Shown one piece after another: positions 25,011 to 34,879 of a DNA stretch of 64,000 nt. The notes below the pieces were generated by a model that was not told where the DNA came from, did no database searches, and was given only the letters and a program-made list of their open reading frames with translations. Both the position numbers and the translations under genes were made by a program. The stretch's first letter is position 1. Every line of letters starts with the position of its first letter. Origin of the DNA: Warburgia ugandensis (lineage: Eukaryota; Streptophyta; Magnoliopsida; Canellales; Canellaceae); NCBI GenBank assembly GCA_035236585.1, contig CP141132.1, positions 23,705,445 to 23,769,444 on the forward strand, given 5' to 3'.

Positions 25011-25847
25011 TTTTCATAACTTATATTAATTTGGTGTTTGATACATTGATGAAAATAGATTTCCCTCATGTGCTACGTAATCCCTAGTTATTTACTACTA
25101 TTGCGGCTATTTGATTCATTTGAATCTCTTTTAGACCTCATGTAAGTGGTGTAAAAGTACTGTGTTGCTTCTAAATAAAATATTACAAGAACTTTATTGG
25201 TAATTTGGTATGGTCCTTTCAAGATTCACCAATACTAGTAGTTGGTAATGCTTTTCTGTGTTTGTCTGTGTAATTGTCATGTGGATTAGTGGATGGAGCA
25301 ATGACCAATGACAATGAGCATGGAAGGAAAGGAGTTGGGGAAATGAATTCTATCCCATCAATTCATGTGGGGGTTGAAAGTTCTTATTCATTATTGAAAG
25401 AACCATGCCATAGGGTCTTCTTCTGTTCTTTCCACTTTCCAGTTTCCAATTCCATTCATTGAAAAGTGTATTGTTGGGTCCTGTCTGTCCTCACTCCTCG
25501 ACTACATTTGTACAACAATTCCATTCATTGGTCGTGTCTCCTGTGCTAGCCTTTTTTGTTGGCTGTGGCCTGTGGCTGAGGCTCTTCACACCCTACACAA
25601 GAAAGCTTGAATATGAAGTTATGGCTCTTAAACGAGGACATCTTACAGCTGACTCAAGTAAAGCATTTAGATTTTACTTTAAGTGCGATGCCATGTGTTA
25701 AACCCAAGCACTAAAAGTTTGAAACAAGTATATGCAATTTCTGATTTCTGCTATAGAAGCTCATTGCATCAAGGCATCATCATCTCCTTCAGAAGTAATG
25801 AAGTATCCATTTGAGGCCAACTTTTCAGAATCAGAAGATTACTAATA
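25011..25847. other. hAT spacer downstream of the transposase gene
   Basis: About 840 bases. Short open frames at 25274-25462 and 25459-25701 have no recognisable domain and are probably non-coding. No repeats were noticed apart from the palindromes that follow. Confidence 0.5.
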
Positions 25848-26205
25848 TATATAGGACGGTTAATAAGTAACCATCCTATTAAAGATTTTAACTAGTAGAT
25901 AGCTAATACATAACCATCCTATATTTTTGTGCATTCTTAAGTAGGCGTTTTATATTTTATGTTATATAATATAGGTCGATTACTAAATAAATAAGTAACC
26001 ATCCTGTTAAAGATTTTAACTAGTAGGCTATAGGACGGTTACATAACCGTCCTATATTTTTATAGTTTATGTTATATAATATAGGTCGGTTACTAAATAA
26101 CCGTCCTATATTTTTATAGTCTCATACTTTTAGAGGACGGTTATTTCATAACCGTCCTATATTTTTTATGTTTTAAAAGATGGTTATTAAATAACCATCC
26201 TATGT
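25848..26205. repeat. Subterminal palindrome cluster F (about 7 units)
   Basis: Units such as ATAGGTCGGTTACTAAATAA followed by CCGTCCTATA, adjacent to the right terminus. It mirrors cluster B at the left end. Confidence 0.85.
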
Positions 26206-26451
26206 TTCATGTCGTGTTGTATCATCCAACACGACTCAGTCACTTTATCGTGTCACACGGGTCATGTCGTGTCAATTTTTTTAGAAACAGGTCATGTACG
26301 AGTCATGGGTTTTTGACACGACTATTAATCGTGTCGTGTTTGTGTTGACCCATAACTCTAATCATGTCGTGTTTGTGTCGACCCATAACTCTAATCGTGT
26401 CGTATTTGTGTCGATACAAACACGACCCACTAATTTGAATTGCCAGCCCTA
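26206..26451 (-). repeat. Right terminal region of the hAT element with 33-bp tandem repeats
   Basis: GTGTCGTGT-rich. Contains three tandem 33-bp units starting at 26327, 26360 and 26393 (AATCGTGTCGTGTTTGTGT..GACCCATAACTCT). It ends TTGCCAGCCCTA, the inverted partner of the left end. Confidence 0.8.
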
Positions 26452-26459
26452 CTGCTGCC
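26452..26459. repeat. Target site duplication, right (CTGCTGCC)
   Basis: Eight bases directly after the right hAT terminus, one mismatch from the left copy at 4859-4866. Confidence 0.8.
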
Positions 26460-27149
26460 TATGCCTATGCTGCTGGTAGGCCAAAACGGACATCTCACTT
26501 TTCTTCTAAAAAAGAATGGTACTGTGATTTACAATCTAATTTATGCCGACGATATAACTGTCACTGGTAATTCCCTAGCTATCAGTCAATCTATTTTGCG
26601 GGCCCTTCAATCTGACTTTGCCTTGAAGAATCTTGGGGATATCCACTATTTCTTGGCTATTGAAGTACATTGCACAGCAGAGACATTATTTCTCTCTCAA
26701 CGAAAGTGTACAATTGATCTCCTTTACCGCACCAAGACGGATAGTGCTAAGCCACTTTAAAAACTCCTTTGTCTTCCTCACACAAATAGTTTCAAGGAGA
26801 TCCAATGGCTGTCCACGCTTATAGAAGCACCGTGGGGCCCTTCAGTGTGTTACTTGAACCAAACTAGAAGTAGCATTTGTTGTCAATCATGTTCGTTATT
26901 CACGCAAGCACAGGTTACTAATCATTAGGCTACTATAACATGGTTTGGGGGATTTATTTAATTGCGTATCTTGGGCACTTCTGTTGGCATATTTTCTGTT
27001 ATATCTCTTCTGATATTTGAGATATGTGTCACATACTGTGTGACATTTGAGATATGTGAAATATGTTATGAGATATCTTTTGTAATGTTTGAGATATGTT
27101 ATGAGAGATATTTTGATATTTAAACAAAAAATAATGTATCAACCAATCA

Positions 27150-28289
27150 GAATGCAATGGCCCTCAAAGTGTAGGGCCCACATTACCTTAGCTGTACTTT
27201 ATCATATGCCGAGTAGATTTTGCAATATGATCATTTGGGATGTAACCCAGAAGGATGGTCTCTTTGGTGTCACAATTCCAAGCCCTTCAGAATGCAAGAA
27301 TGGCTGGTATTAGCCTTCCAACCAGAGGGCCTCTGCCCCTTAAAGGGAAATTTCTATATCGAGAATAGCTATCAGCCTCAACCACATGCGAAGGATCGGT
27401 GGGAGTGAATGAATAGTCTGGTTATCATACGAGACCAGCAAATGAATAGTTTGATTACCATCTGAACTAGCTCTCAACCATGCGTAGTACAGACCACATG
27501 CAAAAGTTGTGTAGAGATACCGCTAATAGATAGTAAGGTTTAGATCGGGCGGTAATCCAGTTAGCGCAACCTCAAACAGGGGCATAACCCCGCCCTCCTC
27601 CAACATCAAAGTCTTAACCAGCTTAACCGTCAGGATTTTGCTTCAGTGTTTCAAACATCCTGAGCCTTCCATGAAACACCTTTAGAACAATATTGGTTAG
27701 GATTCACGAAGAGAACTTTGGCTGAAAGATAATGGGTCGTTAGCAGCAAATGAATAGTTTGAATACCAAAACAACAGTAAACCACAATCCTATTAGAAAT
27801 ATTCTTCCTTTCCAAGTTGCTCAATACAATAATAAGATGTTTTCTGCAAAAAATGGTGGTAGGGGAAAAGAACTTTCCTTAAAAGCTTTGGTAATGAAAT
27901 AATCTCAAAAAAATCAAGTCTCCATGAGAATTTGCATTTGGTTATGATAGATTAGGTATCTTATTTACCTTGGAAAAGGTTCTGGCATAAATCCGATCGA
28001 TTGGAAAGAGCACCATGGCTACGGAAGGCATGAGAATTAAAATAGGAGAAACGAGAAAAACAGCATCCAACAGGAGGGTAGAAACACTATTCATTGCTAC
28101 AGGAGTAATGTGAAATCCGTAGGACAGAAACCATGATCCTTTAACATAGTTTCTGTGACGCGATTACTCCATCCACAATTCACAGTGACTCTCAACACAA
28201 CTCACTACAGCCTCTTTATTCAATCTCCACCCATATTTCCTCAATTAAATGGTAAATCTGCATTCAAACTGCAGGCTTTACAATGAAAA
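27150..28289. other. Unassigned part of the TIR element
   Basis: About 1.1 kb. Balanced base composition around 27180-27650 suggests captured genic or exonic sequence, but no frame gave a recognisable protein. No repeat was identified. Confidence 0.3.
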
Positions 28290-29216
28290 CTTACGCCTAA
28301 AGACCAATAACACCTGCAAAGATTAAAAAGAAGAGTCAGTAAATGCAGAGACTGTGAGAAGTGGAATTAAGATGATAAATGCAGGCAAATATTCACCACA
28401 AGCTACTTGGCCCCCCCGCATTTCCAGTGCTTTGCTGAGTTCATGTCCACCTGAAACCAAATCAACAATCTAGAGGTTTGCTTACAATCAACCTATCAAC
28501 ATCACATAGATTCACACATTTAAGAAATCATAACAAAACAAACTAGGAGGCATTGCAAAAGGTTATCGATGCTGCCCATGCTGTCGTGCCATGCCTCACA
28601 CAGATTTCACCAGTAGTAGATTAGAATATTTTTTCTCATAACACCTTGGGGCTAAAAACTGAAATGGTTCTTCAGTGCATTTCTTCTCCAGATTGAGCAG
28701 GGATAAGAAGGGGAGCCTTGGGGCAATGGTAGAGTTGTCGTCGTGTGACCTTGAGGTCATGGGTTCGAGGCATGGAAACAGCCTCTTGCAAAAATGCAAG
28801 GTAAGGCTGCATACTGTAGCTCCTCCTGCATAGCTGTTGGTGATGCTGACATCCTCAGCTACTCCATATTAAGTTCTTCAAGTCAAATGCGTATGAGATA
28901 TCAACCAATTACAAAACTCCTAGCCACTGGAATGTGCTATTAGCCACAGACTCAAACCACTCTTCCTTCCTGGTTAGCAATGAATTGACCACACCCCTTA
29001 GTCTAATGGAATTCAAAGCTCATTCCTAAATGCTTCTGGTTCAATAATTAAAAATAAGTTGTAGCCCACAAAGAACCAACAGAAGAAAATTACACAAATA
29101 GAATTTGCAGTAAAGACTCTCTATTATTACCCTTTCCAAGATCATCAGGATCAGCATGAACAACAATAGCTCGTCCAAAAATAGAATTTGATCCATTGAG
29201 AGGAATATGCAAGCAC
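28290..29216 (-). pseudogene. Captured Cu/Zn superoxide dismutase gene piece (three exons)
   Basis: Read on the minus strand. An exon at about 29216-29131 encodes [20 protein letters not shown] then DDLGKG, ending at a GTAATA donor. An exon at 28450-28397 encodes GGHELSKALEMRGG then QVACG, between an AG acceptor and a GTGAAT donor. A last piece at about 28313-28290 encodes VIGL. These are the C-terminal exons of plant Cu/Zn SOD, which converts superoxide to hydrogen peroxide and oxygen, and the exon borders agree with the gene family. Introns are kept, so capture was at DNA level. The metal-site region upstream is missing, the acceptor before IPLNG reads GCAT rather than GCAG, and the last exon has a stop after VIGL. 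A LINE cuts the first exon at its upstream side. A non-functional fragment. Confidence 0.8.
28711..28850 (+). mobile_element. Au-like tRNA-derived SINE, diverged at its 3' part
   Basis: The sequence has the Au SINE head: GGGAGCCTTGGGGCAATGGT (box A region), GGTCATGGGTTCGAGGC (box B, 28753-28769), and CATGGAAACAGCCTCTTGCA followed by AAATGCAAGGTAAGGCTGC. Beyond about 28815 the usual Au body is not clearly recognisable. It lies in the intron between two captured SOD exons. Target duplication not resolved. Confidence 0.75.
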
Positions 29217-29233
29217 AAAGAGATACTTAGAAC
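29217..29233. repeat. LINE target site duplication, left
   Basis: AAAGAGATACTTAGAAC, 17 bases, repeated exactly at 30074-30090. Confidence 0.95.
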
Positions 29234-30073
29234 ATCTGCATGAGGAGATTCCCTGGGGCATGCTATTTGTAGACGATATAGTCCTACTTGATGAGACAAG
29301 GGAGGGTGTAAACATAAAGCTAGAGTTATGGAGAGAAGCATTAGAATCGGAAGGATTTAAAATTAGCCGAACTAAGACAGAATATATGGAATGTAATTTT
29401 AGCAAGGAGAGTAGGAGTGGAGCACCAGTCAAGATTGATAACCAAGAGGTCCCCATGAGAGACCACTTTCGATACTTAAGATCATTGATCCATGAGAGTG
29501 GAGAGATTGAGAGGGAGGTTACTCAGAGAATCCAAGCAGGTTGGAACAAATGGAGATGTGCATCGGGTGTTTTATGTGATCGGCGGGTGCCACTCAAACT
29601 AAAGGGAAAATTCTATAGAATGACTATAAGGCCGGTCATGCTTTATGGATCAGAGTGTTGGGCAGTTAAGGAACATCATACTCATAGGCTGAGTGTTGCA
29701 GAAATGAGGATGTAGAGATGGATGAGTGGTAAGACAAGAAAGGATAGAATTAGAAATGAAAATATTGGAGGAAATTTAGGGATAGCACCAATAGGTAACA
29801 AGATGAGGGAGATTAGACTTAGATGGTTTGGACATGTTTAAAGGAGGCCAACAACGGCACCAGTTAGAAGGAGTGAGGCAATACAAGTTGAAGGTTCTAA
29901 AAGGGCAAGGGGAAGGCCCAAAAGAACGTGGATAGAAGTGGTGAGGAAAGATTTAAAAACTTTGGGACTAAATGAAGCCATGGTATTTTATAGAGTGGAA
30001 TGGAGGAGTAAGATTCATGTGGCCGACCCCTAATTGGGATAAGGTCTTGATGATGATGATGATGATGATGATG
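29234..30073 (+). mobile_element. RTE-type LINE, 5'-truncated, flanked by exact 17-bp duplications
   Basis: The 840-bp insert encodes the end of a non-LTR reverse transcriptase in 29260-29715 ([18 protein letters not shown], then KTEYMECNF, GWNKWRCASGVLCDRRVPLK, MLYGSECWAVK). It continues past a stop with RWMSGKTRKDRIRNE, LRWFGHV and RGRPKRTW to HVADP near 30030. It ends in a (GAT)n tail, typical of plant RTE elements. The YxDD motif reads FVDD here. Exact duplications suggest a rather recent insertion. It interrupts the captured SOD exon at 29216. Confidence 0.9.
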
Positions 30074-30090
30074 AAAGAGATACTTAGAAC
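30074..30090. repeat. LINE target site duplication, right
   Basis: AAAGAGATACTTAGAAC, exact copy of 29217-29233. Confidence 0.95.
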
Positions 30091-30374
30091 TTCACAAAAT
30101 GATTATGGATTTTAGCATAAAAGAGAAATTGCATAGCAAATCGCCTGACTGTCAACAATTGTGAAATTGACAGTACCTGAGACATGCATATAGTTGAAGA
30201 TGGAATACTCATTCCTTTGAAAGAAGAATAACCTTCAGCTTTTTTATGAATGGAACCTACAACAATAGGGTGCAATAAAGTAACCTAACCAACTTTGAGT
30301 AGCTACCTTGTATTTGAAAAGTGAAAAGCCTTCAGTTGGAAACTAACCTTTTAAATGGAAGGAATTTTAGTTGG

Positions 30375-30445
30375 TGATATTTGAGATATGTTATGAGAGA
30401 TATTTTGATATTTTTTTAAAAACAATACATCAACCAATAAAATAA
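30375..30445 (+). repeat. Internal direct copy of the TIR element's left subterminal sequence
   Basis: GATATTTGAGATATGTTATG and the following bases repeat the segment at about 27085-27152, including AGAGATATTTTGATATTT and ATCAACCAAT. The copy lies between the SOD and importin pieces, so the element may be composed of two joined units. Confidence 0.75.
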
Positions 30446-30774
30446 TTGCTATACCTGGTTATGGTACACGTGCGGTTCAAATAATTGGTGAACCAAATCA
30501 TATGTCTTCGAAGCCTCATCTCATAAATTTGTCATGCACCCAAAGTTCCTTCGCTAAATGATGGCCACTTATATGACTAAGGAATGTGTAGTGTTGGTGT
30601 GAGTTACTTTTAACAAGCAGACCTATTTTTAATGGTCAATATAAAGTAACTGCAGGAACTTTCCTACCTAATTTGACAAATACATTTTATGAGTAGTAAG
30701 TGAACAAAGAGCAAATTTGAGAGAACAAGGAAGTTATCTAGCATATTACATATTCTCATATAACCAAGAGCTCA

Positions 30775-31140
30775 TGTCCTCGAAGCCAGGGAAAGATTTT
30801 CACAAAAGAATTCGTGAACTACAAGAAGTTGTGTGCTCAGTTCTCGTGATGCATGTGGTGCAAATTGCCCCAAGATGAGAAGTGCCCTTTCTTTCATTAA
30901 GTAATTTTCAGAATTACTGCACTCAAACAAGAATGGAACCAACTCGGGCCAACCATTCTCATAAACGAGGGTAGCGGTCAACTCAACCACAGTATCACAT
31001 AATACTTTCCAAACGGATTGAACTTCCTCAGAAACTGAGCAAGAGAGCAATTGTTCCTTGGCTTTTGCTTGGCTAACCTTTTCTGAATGCGCCCAAAGAA
31101 TGATATGCTTGCAAGGGAGTAATGCTGCCATTGATCTTGA
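30775..31140 (-). pseudogene. Captured importin-5 (karyopherin beta-3) exon piece
   Basis: Read on the minus strand: RSMAALLPCKHIILWAH, WKVLCDTVVELTA, ENGWPELVPFLFEC, ERALLILGQFAPH and VVHEFFCENL. This follows the N-terminal HEAT repeats of plant importin-5/IMB3-like proteins (RAMAA.LLRK, KKLCDTVSELA, ENGWPELLPF, ESAFLIL.QL), which carry proteins into the nucleus. One continuous exon-like stretch; the rest of the gene is absent, so it is a fragment. The same strand as the SOD pieces leaves open a chimeric transcript (inference). Confidence 0.75.
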
Positions 31141-32760
31141 CCTTGGTTTAGAGAAGTGTTGCAAAATATGGATAAGTTTCATAAATATGGACAAGTGCAT
31201 CTATGTGATCCATATTTTTTTCCACTTTACAATGAAATTGTGTATTGGTGGAAAAGAATCACTCAATATACAAGAACTACTAAAACAACAACTATACTGA
31301 CCACAAGCAAAAGACTCAGGTATGTCAATTTTCAAATGCTGATCATGTTAGCAGTGATCCTCAACTACAATGCCAAAGAAAATGATTAGATTTCAACCTA
31401 GAGAAGCAAATTATGATTCAACCCATCAACATCAAAGTGCTACTAATCAAGATACCCAATGTCAGCAGCTTAAATGATTTCAAAATGAATTATATATATA
31501 TTACAATACAGTTTAGATGATCCTTGTTACATTAGTATTTGCAATGAAAAATGCGTATTGATAGAAAAGAATCACTGATATCCAATCACTACTAAACACA
31601 AACAACAAATATGCTGACGACAGAATAGGTAATTTAATATTCAAATGCCAAAAATATTAACAGTAATGTTTAACTACAATCTCCAAGAAAACAATTGTAG
31701 TTTAGCTTCGACGAGCATCAAACTGTCACCAGTAATAATTTCACCATACGTTCAAATACTCATCAAACTGCTACTGAAGAACAATCCACACATTTCTAGT
31801 TCCAAATTTTCAACACAATCAAATTATGTAGATTTTGAAATGATTGCTCAAATAGGATTTCAATATGATCAGAGTACATGATATCAAAACGACACACAAA
31901 TTCAGCATAGTGCCACCAAACAAACCTTGGAAGTAGAAAGATTGACGAGAAGATTAAATTGTACGAAGCAGGGATCTATTTGCAGTAAAAGAAAGCAGAA
32001 AGAAAGACAAAAGAAAGAGAATCAGTGCTGTTTGATTCGTACTTATTGGAATTTCCAATTGGTAGCAGCGAAATGCTAGGGTTTTGAAGATATTTGCGAG
32101 AATGAAGATGAATAAATTTGAAAGAGAAAGGAAAGGGAGTGAAACTAGAAAGAAGAGAGGATGCCTAATCAATAGATTGAATTTCTGTAGTACATTTCCA
32201 AGCAAAGAATTTGCGTAATAGCTCTACAGAGCTGATCTCGCGCCCTTGTACAGTAGATCTCATACCCATCTACAACAGACTTCTATAATAAAAAATCGAG
32301 GGTTACTAGGTTCTGGTGCTTACCTGAAATCAGAGACAGAGAGAGGGGTGGGAAGAACATGACCTGGTGGAGACAACCAACATTGGCGACGAACTGGATC
32401 TGGTGGAGACGTCGACTGGGATCTGGCGCTGGTGATGATTGGTGGCCAAGAACAACTGCAGACGATAGGGGTGGGATAAACACAAGTAGGGCTTTTTTCT
32501 GGGATGATCTAGTGGAGATGTCAACGGAGATTTGGCACCGGCAATGATCGGTGCCAATGAACGGTGGCCCAGAACAACTCTAGACGCTAAGGGTTGGAAG
32601 AACACGATTAGGCTTTCTTTGGGTCTATTCCTCGAGCTTCTTCTCAATCTAAAAAGCTATGCTTTGAAGATGATTTTTCTCTCTAGAAATCACATTTTAC
32701 ATTACCAAGAGGGTCAGCATAGCTCTGATATCAACAAACATATCTGATGATAATGTTAAA
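31141..32760. other. Unassigned right part of the TIR element
   Basis: 31150-31960 is AT-rich with no gene seen. 31960-32220, on the minus strand, resembles a 5' untranslated region (pyrimidine tracts, AAACCCTAGCATTTC), perhaps the captured promoter side. 32280-32650 is GC-richer with an imperfect internal duplication (GGTGGAGA..; GGCACCGG../GGCGCTGG..) but no recognised protein. Confidence 0.35.
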
Positions 32761-33309
32761 TAAATATAATATTTTACATATACCTAAGATATCATGATTA
32801 AATAAATCTAATATCTCACAAACGCTGAAGATATTATACTTAATAAACTTGATATATCATATATGCCAAGATATTATTGTTAAATAAGCTGCACTTTTCA
32901 AATATGCCATGATATCTCAGAAATGCCCTAGATATGCAGTTAAATAAAACCCCTTAGTCATTTAGTAATCAAGATCTATTCAATTGCTTGTATTTTCTAG
33001 TGCGGACTGTGTAGGCTGTCCTAATGATTATAGACCTACCAACGGATATGCAATTTATCTCAGTAACAATCTTATCTCATGTTCTGCATGCAAGCAAATC
33101 ACCGTTGCTTTTTCTTCTACAGAATCAGAATACCAAGCATTGGCCAGGTTGATTGATGAACTCATTTGGATTCTTTCGCTCCTACATGAACTTGGAATTT
33201 GTTCAAAGATTATGCCGATGTTGTGGTGTGATAATCTTGTTGCTACCTATCTCACTACCAATCCCATTTCCCATCAATGCACCAAATGTGTGAAAGTTGA
33301 CTTCCATTT

Positions 33310-34879
33310 TGTTGATGTTTTTCACAAGTGCACGGGCTCTTGTGGTATAGCTAAAGTAGGTATAGGTCGATCCCACAGGGACGCACTTTAAGATTTCGGA
33401 GTTTTTAATAATATTTAATTATTTAAAATTAAAATTAATTGACAAAAATTAATAGAAATTCCTTAAACATTTTGTAAAAGAGAAATTTTTGACGAAGAAG
33501 CAGATTGCCAGAGAAGATCGCCAGAAACGATGGAGATGTGCAGCTGTGTACTCTGGGCGTTGTCCATTAGTTCTAATCAGGGCGTTGTCCAATTTTTGGG
33601 TTCATGCCTATGCTGGATCGGTGGAAGAGGAAGTGCGATGGAGGTAGGGTTTGCAGAGGAAGGGAAGAGAAGAGAAGGAAAGAGAAGAAGGGAAATTGGA
33701 GGAGATAGGGAACCCGTTGGGTTGGCCGTGAAAGCAAGGGAGAAAGGGATGGTCTAGCAGGATGGTTGTCACACGGCTCTTGAGTGGTGGAGACAAAGCA
33801 GACCCACCTAATCCAGGTGCTCCAGGCGTTTCCAGAGCCAGTTATCTGTGTTCGGTGAGGGAAAAACGACGCCTTTTCTAGGCATCATCTAGTCATTGAA
33901 GATGATGCGTGGAAGACGAAGATGAAGGAACGCCTTATTTGTAGAACAAAGGAAATCTGGGCAGTGAAACGGTGGAGGGAGGAGCAGAGGATTCCGAGTG
34001 ACTTTGAAGGGGAGAAGTCGGCCGACTGCGTCGTGTCTGTCTGGTCATGACAAGTAAGGGACCCCAGGTTCAGTGGAGAGAAGCTTGGCTGCGTGGAGAA
34101 GAATAACGGTGATGGGCTGTAGGCTGATGCAAAGGGTGTGCTAGGTTGTGAACGTGAAAGAGAGAGGGAAAAGTGAAAGGGGTTATGCGGTGGTGCAATG
34201 GACTGAAGAGGGAGATGGGTGCGGTGGAAGCAAAGATGATGGTGCTAGAGATGGGGCAGTCATTGTGAGGTGGTGCGTAAACAAAAGAAGAGAGGGCTGA
34301 GAACGTGAGAGAGATAGGAAAGGTGGTGCTTGAAAGGAAAACACAAGAAACAGAAGATAAAGAGGCAAGTGGCAAGAATGAGAAAGGCATGCAATTAATG
34401 GAAAGCAAAACAAACTCCAAAACTCCTCTACTCCCTATGGTTCCTGCTCTTTATAACTTTTTTCTTTCTTAATTTTCCTCCACCTCTTTCCTTTAAGAGT
34501 TAGTTTCCTATTAGGAAACTTCCTCTTATTCCAATTTAGGAATGCTCTTCCATTAGAAACCTTCTTCTTTTAGGAACCCTTCATCCCTTGCCTTATTGCT
34601 CTTCAAATTGATCTGCATCGTTGAAATTAAATATGAGCCATCCAACCCTTCTTTAGTTGATCTGCAAAATCAAAGACTAGATTAGAGTCATCTAAACCAT
34701 ACATTAAGCATCCACTTAGCTCAATTGATCATCTGATTGGTAATTTTGACAATTTATGGTTGGATGGTCTATTTGAGCTAATTTTTATATTTTATCTAAA
34801 AAATTACCAAATTAATGAGTTAGATGGTCTAATTAAATGCTAAACTAGAGGTATTTTAGCCAAAATTAAACACTTAACA
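33310..34879 (-). repeat. 3' LTR of the minus-strand Athila element
   Basis: The G-rich tract (reverse: CACCCCAAC) follows at 34880. Homologous to 21370-22940 in inverted orientation. Confidence 0.85.

Larger units (their letters stand above)
4867..26451 (+). mobile_element. Giant hAT element (21,585 bp) with divergent Ulp1-like gene and hAT transposase
   Basis: The left end reads TAAGGGTGGCAAAATATGAC. The right end, reverse complemented, reads TAGGGCTGGCAATTCAAAT, giving short imperfect terminal inverted repeats. The flanks are CTGCCGCC and CTGCTGCC, and removing the element rejoins a copia RT in register. Internal order: left terminus (4867-5060), palindromes (5078-5305), spacer, minus-strand Transposase_24/DUF8039/Ulp1-like gene (7409-11081), palindromes (12030-12480), AT-rich spacer, palindromes (14505-14770), plus-strand hAT transposase gene (15061-25010), palindromes (25848-26205), right terminus (26206-26451). 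A 7,405-bp LTR element is inserted in the transposase gene, so the element was about 14.2 kb before that. The transposase has several disabling changes, so it is not autonomous now. Confidence 0.85.
26947..32953. mobile_element. MULE-like TIR element with captured gene pieces (Pack-MULE candidate)
   Basis: The left end starts GGGGGATTTATTTAATTGCG and continues TATCTTGGGCA. The right end, reverse complemented, starts GGGGTTTTATTTAACTGCAT and continues ATCTAGGGCA, giving about 30 bp of imperfect inverted repeat, followed on both sides by GAGATAT / GATATTTGAGATAT words. The element sits within a copia RNase H / RT region, which confirms an insertion. Flanking 9-mers (ACATGGTTT and TTAGTCATT) do not match, so no clear target duplication remains. 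No transposase was seen. It carries SOD and importin-5-like exon pieces on the minus strand, a SINE and a LINE. Assignment to Mutator-like elements is inferred from the G-start ends and captured exons. Confidence 0.6.
4331..33309 (+). mobile_element. Ty1/copia retrotransposon fossil, split into three pieces
   Basis: The pieces are collinear on the + strand: start of RT at about 4331-4858 (YKAPLVAKGYNQIPGIDLTE), the catalytic half of RT at about 26460-26946 (YADDI motif, then AVHAYRSTVGALQCVT), and RNase H at about 32954-33309 (GYAIYLSN, SSTESEYQALA, ATYLTTNPISHQ). The breaks coincide with the 21.6-kb hAT element, the TIR element at 26947-32953, and the LTR starting at 33310. No LTRs, gag or integrase were found. 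It is broken in many places and is the oldest layer visible here, because everything else in 4859-33309 sits inside it. Confidence 0.85.

Noticed and set aside
28711-28770. Possible host tRNA gene
   Set aside because: Box A and box B are present, but no cloverleaf can be folded and the downstream block is that of an Au SINE.
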